Shown: one piece after another, positions 4,885 to 7,290 of the stretch | Layout: every line of letters begins with the position of its first letter | Position numbering within the stretch: the stretch's first letter is position 1 | Assembly (NCBI GenBank): GCA_030550295.1 | Contig: JAUQPQ010000076.1 | Location: forward strand, 1-7,290 | Reading direction: 5' to 3' | DNA: 7,290 nt | From: Chloroflexota bacterium | Lineage (GTDB): Bacteria; Chloroflexota; Dehalococcoidia; SM23-28-2; HRBIN24 | The notes under the pieces: model-generated | What the model saw: the letters and a program-made list of their open reading frames with translations, nothing else | What the model was told of the DNA's origin: nothing | Database searches by the model: none | Program-made: the position numbers and the translations under genes

Positions 4885-5304
4885 TCAGGAGGAGCAGCGG
4901 GGGCAGAAACCGTAAATGTCCATGTGGTGGGAGACGGTGCGGTAACCAGAGCAGTGGCTAGCCTCTTGGGCCAAGCGCTGGAGAAGGCCTTCCTCGTCCC
5001 TCACGTCCTCGATATGGCCGCACCGAATGCAGACCAAGTTTATGTGCGGCTCCATGTTCGTGTCGTACTTTGTCCCCCTAGGGAAGGGGAGAGGCTGGAC
5101 GATGCCGCTGGAGGTGAGCACCTCTAAAGTGTTATAGATGGTGCCTATGGTGATGTGGGGGAAGCGCTCCTTCACACGCTGATATATCTCCTGGACAGTG
5201 AGGTGCTCGTGCCCCCCCAAGATGGCCTCTGCCACCGCCATCCGCTGGGCAGTCACCCTAATACCCCGCCGCCGCAGCTCCTGGGCCACCTCAGCTCTTA
5301 TCAC
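4885..5304 (-). CDS. Fur-family regulator, PerR-like
   Basis: This metal-dependent repressor has 139 residues, the usual length. The N-terminal winged helix holds RRRGIRVTAQRMAVAEAIL (11-29), HLTVQEIYQRVKERFPHI (34-51) and the recognition helix TIGTIYNTLEVL (52-63). The dimer domain has the structural zinc pairs Cys92/Cys95 (CIRC) and Cys134/Cys137 (CPRC). Candidate sensing-site residues are His34, Asp81 and His87 (compare PerR His37, Asp85, His91); the position of PerR His93 is Asn89. SHHMDIYGFC (125-134) closely resembles the PerR ending. This favours peroxide or iron/manganese sensing over Zur, but function is not proven. The start is GTG (5302-5304), chosen because AAGGAGG lies 7 nt upstream, a near-ideal site. 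A perfect -10 and a PerR-like box precede it, suggesting autoregulation. The MFS gene follows. Confidence 0.9.
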   Translation of the reverse strand: MIRAEVAQELRRRGIRVTAQRMAVAEAILGGHEHLTVQEIYQRVKERFPHITIGTIYNTLEVLTSSGIVQPLPFPRGTKYDTNMEPHINLVCIRCGHIEDVRDEEGLLQRLAQEASHCSGYRTVSHHMDIYGFCPRCSS

Positions 5305-5327
5305 TATATCCCCTCCTTCAATAGGCG

Positions 5328-5333
5328 ATTATA
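5328..5333 (-). promoter_or_regulatory. -10 element of the fur/perR-like gene
   Basis: On the - strand the hexamer is a perfect TATAAT, with its first base 29 bp upstream of the GTG start codon. A -35 is not clear. TTGACC (5344-5349) is only 10 bp away, too close for the usual spacing; a poor TGGAAG lies about 17 bp away. The element falls in the 75-bp gap after tatC, so this gene probably has its own promoter rather than relying on the nusB-tat unit. Confidence 0.5.
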
Positions 5334-5343
5334 AATGTAACAA
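5329..5343. promoter_or_regulatory. Possible PerR-type operator over the fur-like promoter
   Basis: TTATAAATGTAACAA matches the known PerR box (TTATAATnATTATAA) at 10 of 14 fixed positions, with a complete left half-site. It overlaps the TATAAT -10 of the PerR-like gene, which is the expected place for autorepression. AT-rich promoters give partial matches by chance, so this stays tentative. Confidence 0.35.
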
Positions 5344-5379
5344 GGTCAACTTCCATCGGGTAAAACCTTACTTTTCACC

Positions 5380-6183
5380 TTAAGCAGCAGGTAGGTCTGT
5401 GGGGCGCTGAGATGGAGATGGCTGCGATTTGGGCTCAAGGGCCCAGGCGAGGCCCACCCCCAAAAGGTATAGGGCGATGATGGGCCCTGCCACCAAGGAC
5501 TGGGTGACCGGATCTATGCTAGGGGTGACGATGGCGGCCAACACAAAGGCCCCCACTACGGCCATCCGCCACCACCTGAGGAGCTGTCGCCAGTTGACAA
5601 TGCGGAACCTAGCTAAGTAGGCGACGATGAGGGGAACCTCAAAGGCTACCCCCGTCCAGAAGATGAGGCGAGTGACAAAGTCAATGTAGCTGCCGATGCG
5701 GATGTTGGGCTGGGCGATATCACGACCGAATTGGAGGAGGAAGCTCAGGGCTGGAGGTAGGGCCACATAGTAGGCGAAGGCACATCCGCTCATAAACAGT
5801 ATGGAGGCGCCTAAAACGGTGCCCCAAACCCAGCGCCGTTCCTGCCTGGTGAGGCCTGGGCTTATAAACATAAGGAGCTGGTATACCACCATAGGCATGC
5901 CAAATATCAGCCCACCCAACAGGGAGACCCGAAAATAGGTCATGACGAACTCAAAGGGCTCTATGAACTGGAGGGAGAAGTCTGGACGGCGGGCCTCAGC
6001 TGGTTCCTTCAGGAACTGGATGATCCTCTCCCCAAAAGCAGCGGAGATAGCAAGGCCTATCACTACCCATAGGGCCCCCACAAATAGGCGCCACCGGAGC
6101 TCTTCCAGATGCTCCAGGATGGTCATGTATTTGCCCTCCGCCTCTTCTGGAGAGGGCCTCTCCTCGGCGGGGGGCGGACTCAT
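5380..6183 (-). CDS. tatC: Sec-independent (Tat) protein translocase subunit TatC
   Basis: TatC is the multi-spanning membrane subunit that recognises twin-arginine signal peptides and nucleates the translocon. It has 267 residues with six predicted membrane helices. Signature elements in order are HLEELRWRL (25-33), FIEPFEFVMTYFRVSLLGG (73-91), YQLLMFISPGLTRQERRW (101-118), PPALSFLLQF (143-152), the helix-4 FEVP containing Glu182 (equivalent to the functionally important E. coli Glu170), and TPSIDPVTQ (220-228). A proline- and glutamate-rich N-terminal lead of about 18 residues and a polar C-terminal tail flank the core. The ATG overlaps the tatB-like stop as ATGA, so the two are translationally coupled. 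Tat carries folded cofactor enzymes, which fits the molybdoenzyme remains nearby, but no intact Tat substrate is encoded in this window. Confidence 0.96.
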   Translation of the reverse strand: MSPPPAEERPSPEEAEGKYMTILEHLEELRWRLFVGALWVVIGLAISAAFGERIIQFLKEPAEARRPDFSLQFIEPFEFVMTYFRVSLLGGLIFGMPMVVYQLLMFISPGLTRQERRWVWGTVLGASILFMSGCAFAYYVALPPALSFLLQFGRDIAQPNIRIGSYIDFVTRLIFWTGVAFEVPLIVAYLARFRIVNWRQLLRWWRMAVVGAFVLAAIVTPSIDPVTQSLVAGPIIALYLLGVGLAWALEPKSQPSPSQRPTDLPAA

Positions 6184-6545
6184 GGACTGGGGCCCTGGGG
6201 AGGACGAGGATCAGCTAAAGAGGGGTTATCCCCTGGCTCCTGGGCAGATAGGGAGGACTCAGCCTTATGGGCCGCCTCTTGCAATTCCCTCTCTACCTGG
6301 GCGGCGTGTTCCCGCAGCGCCTGCCGCAGCTCTTGCAGTTCCATGCGCATCTGCTCTATCTCCTCGTAGGCCTCCCGGAACTCGCGCCGGAACTCGGCTG
6401 TAATCGTAGCTGCGTAGCGGCGCACCGCCTTAATGGCCCGGGCGATATATATAGCTGCCTCCGGCAGGCGTTGTGGCCCCAAAACGATGAGGGCCACAAC
6501 CAGGATCATCAACAGTTCCAGAGGCCCAATACCAAAGAACTGCAA
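6180..6545 (-). CDS. tatB: Tat translocase subunit, TatB-like (TatA/TatB family)
   Basis: This is a single-pass membrane protein of the Tat pathway. Of 121 residues, about 8-22 form the membrane helix (PLELLMILVVALIVL, with Glu10 near its start). The Gly23-Pro24 hinge and LGPQRLPEAA follow, then an amphipathic helix (IARAIKAVRRYAATI) and a long charged, probably coiled-coil stretch (about 50-95). LGPQRLP and the length are typical of TatB; a TatA would more often have FG at the hinge and a shorter tail. No second TatA-type gene is in the window, so this could also be a dual-function subunit. The start is TTG (6543-6545): no ATG or GTG occurs between it and the upstream in-frame TAG, and later starts would cut into the membrane helix. 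The gene is 31 bp behind acpP and overlaps tatC by 4 bp. Confidence 0.9.
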   Translation of the reverse strand: MQFFGIGPLELLMILVVALIVLGPQRLPEAAIYIARAIKAVRRYAATITAEFRREFREAYEEIEQMRMELQELRQALREHAAQVERELQEAAHKAESSLSAQEPGDNPSLADPRPPQGPSP

Positions 6546-6576
6546 TTCACCACCGCCCTGTCCCCGCTGCTAGCTA

Positions 6577-6846
6577 TTATTCGGGCTCGTCCTCGGCGAT
6601 CCCACGGTCGATGATGTAGTTGACAGCGTCCTGAACAGTGACGATCTTCTCGGCGTCTTCATCGGATATCTCGAAGGTCTTGCCTCCTTTGCTGAACTCC
6701 TCTTCCAGGGCCATGATAAGCTCTACCAAGTCCAAGGAATCGGCGTTCAGGTCTTCTACGAAGGAGGTCTGGGGGGTGATCTGGCTCTCGTCAACGCCTA
6801 ACTGTTGGGCTATGATCCTACGTACTCTCTCAAAGACTGTCGCCAT
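6577..6846 (-). CDS. acpP: Acyl carrier protein
   Basis: This small acidic cytosolic carrier holds growing fatty acyl chains on a 4'-phosphopantetheine arm. Its 89 residues form the usual four-helix pattern: FERVRRIIAQQLGVDESQIT at the start, the modification site LNADSLDLVELIMALEEEF with Ser37 in D-S-L, and a C-terminal IVTVQDAVNYI helix. It is a few residues longer than E. coli AcpP (about 78) because of a GKTFE-region insert and an acidic tail. The ATG is preceded by an unusually perfect ribosome binding site, AAGGAGGTGA at 6850-6859, as expected for a very abundant protein. It lies 18 bp after nusB and probably shares its transcript. Fatty acid synthesis is the likely role, as no polyketide or peptide synthase genes are nearby. 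Confidence 0.95.
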   Translation of the reverse strand: MATVFERVRRIIAQQLGVDESQITPQTSFVEDLNADSLDLVELIMALEEEFSKGGKTFEISDEDAEKIVTVQDAVNYIIDRGIAEDEPE

Positions 6847-6849
6847 AGG

Positions 6850-6859
6850 TCACCTCCTT
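6850..6859 (-). promoter_or_regulatory. Consensus ribosome binding site of acpP
   Basis: AAGGAGGTGA on the - strand pairs along its full length with the 16S rRNA 3' end, with only 3 nt (CCT) between it and the ATG (6 nt if counted from the core GGAGG). It is the strongest such site in the window and lies wholly in the nusB-acpP gap. Confidence 0.8.
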
Positions 6860-6864
6860 AGGGA

Positions 6865-7275
6865 TTAGCGTGGTGATGCCAAGGTGCTGACGGCGCCCAG
6901 CACCCCGTTGATGAAGCGGGGGGAGCTTTCGTTGCCGTACTGTTTGGCCAGCTCCACCGCCTCATTAATGGCCGCCCGCACCGGCACCCTATTATCTATA
7001 AGCACCTCATAAATGGCAATGCGCAAGATGTTGCGGTCGATGGCGGCTATCTGCTCTAGGGGGAAGAGGGGTGCCTTGCGCCTGATGACTTTATCTATCT
7101 GGCTGAGGTGCTCAAGGACCCCTTGAACCAGATGACGGGCATACTCGGCTGCTTCCCCCTCTGCCCCCTCTTCCTGGGCAAGGCGTTCCAGGACTTGAGG
7201 GGCAGGATGGCCAGCCATGTCCATCTCGTAGAGGGCCTTGAGTGCCAAGACGCGGGCCCTGCGTCTAGCTCCCAT
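6865..7275 (-). CDS. nusB: Transcription antitermination factor NusB
   Basis: NusB pairs with NusE (ribosomal protein S10) on boxA RNA and allows complete transcription of rRNA operons. Its 136 residues form the all-helical single domain. Recognisable parts are the Arg-rich N-terminus MGARRRARVLALKALYEMDM, and the C-terminal block LRIAIYEVLIDNRVPVRAAI, NEAVELAKQYG and PRFINGVLGAV, which is nearly diagnostic. The ATG at 7273-7275 has a modest GGTGA 8 nt upstream. The gene leads the visible - strand unit nusB-acpP-tatB-tatC; only 15 bp of what precedes it are in the window, so the operon may begin further right. Confidence 0.95.
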   Translation of the reverse strand: MGARRRARVLALKALYEMDMAGHPAPQVLERLAQEEGAEGEAAEYARHLVQGVLEHLSQIDKVIRRKAPLFPLEQIAAIDRNILRIAIYEVLIDNRVPVRAAINEAVELAKQYGNESSPRFINGVLGAVSTLASPR

Positions 7276-7290
7276 CAGCTATATCACCAG

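Noticed and set aside
5328..5349. TTGACC plus TATAAT as a complete promoter for the fur-like gene
   Set aside because: The two hexamers are only 10 bp apart, too close for sigma-70-type recognition; only the -10 was kept.
1..7290. CRISPR array, insertion sequence, transposase or phage gene
   Set aside because: No regularly spaced repeats, no paired terminal inverted repeats around a gene and no mobile-element protein motifs were seen on either strand.

Overview
The window is a compact bacterial chromosome segment, moderately GC-rich by eye (not counted), with frequent AGG (Arg) and ATA (Ile) codons. Nine intact protein genes, one tRNA gene, the tail of a tenth gene and a block of decayed molybdoenzyme genes are visible. 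The gene content is bacterial: lipoprotein signal peptidase, S4-domain pseudouridine synthase, Tat translocase, acyl carrier protein and NusB. Codon habit and content would suit a thermophilic or deep-branching bacterium such as a Chloroflexota member. That placement is a guess, since no rRNA or other phylogenetic marker is present.

Layout, left to right. Positions 1-116 hold the 3' end of an unidentified + strand gene whose stop overlaps the stop of the convergent rluD-type gene. On the - strand, lspA and rluD overlap by 20 bp and form a pair. A + strand gene diverges from lspA and encodes a cytoplasmic sulfite-oxidase-like molybdopterin protein, preceded by a plausible promoter and a 16-bp dyad. 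A tRNA-Gln(CTG) gene with a near-consensus promoter follows on the + strand.

Positions 2418-2927 contain no intact gene. Read on the - strand they are the remains of a respiratory-type molybdoenzyme locus: the start of a DMSO-reductase-family catalytic subunit, then the extreme C-terminus of a TorD-like chaperone, with everything between them gone. Directly upstream on the same strand is an intact Rrf2-family regulator with three clustered cysteines. Its leader carries four short GC-rich dyads roughly two helical turns apart.

The right half is all - strand and, in transcription order, reads nusB, acpP, tatB-like, tatC, perR/fur-like, MFS exporter, rrf2. Spacing suggests nusB-acpP-tatB-tatC as one unit (tatB and tatC share an ATGA overlap). 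The fur-like gene has its own promoter, a partial PerR-type box and a strong ribosome binding site, and it probably co-transcribes the MFS gene through a GC-rich hairpin.

Functionally, the parts suggest redox and envelope housekeeping. Tat exports folded cofactor proteins, TorD-type chaperones prepare molybdoenzymes for Tat, and Rrf2 and PerR proteins usually sense redox or metal state. The exported molybdoenzyme has been lost here, while its likely regulator, the Tat machinery and a cytoplasmic molybdo-protein remain. I did not find a convincing new multi-gene system. The most noteworthy items are the molybdoenzyme scar, the dyad array before rrf2, and the hairpin between the fur-like and MFS genes.
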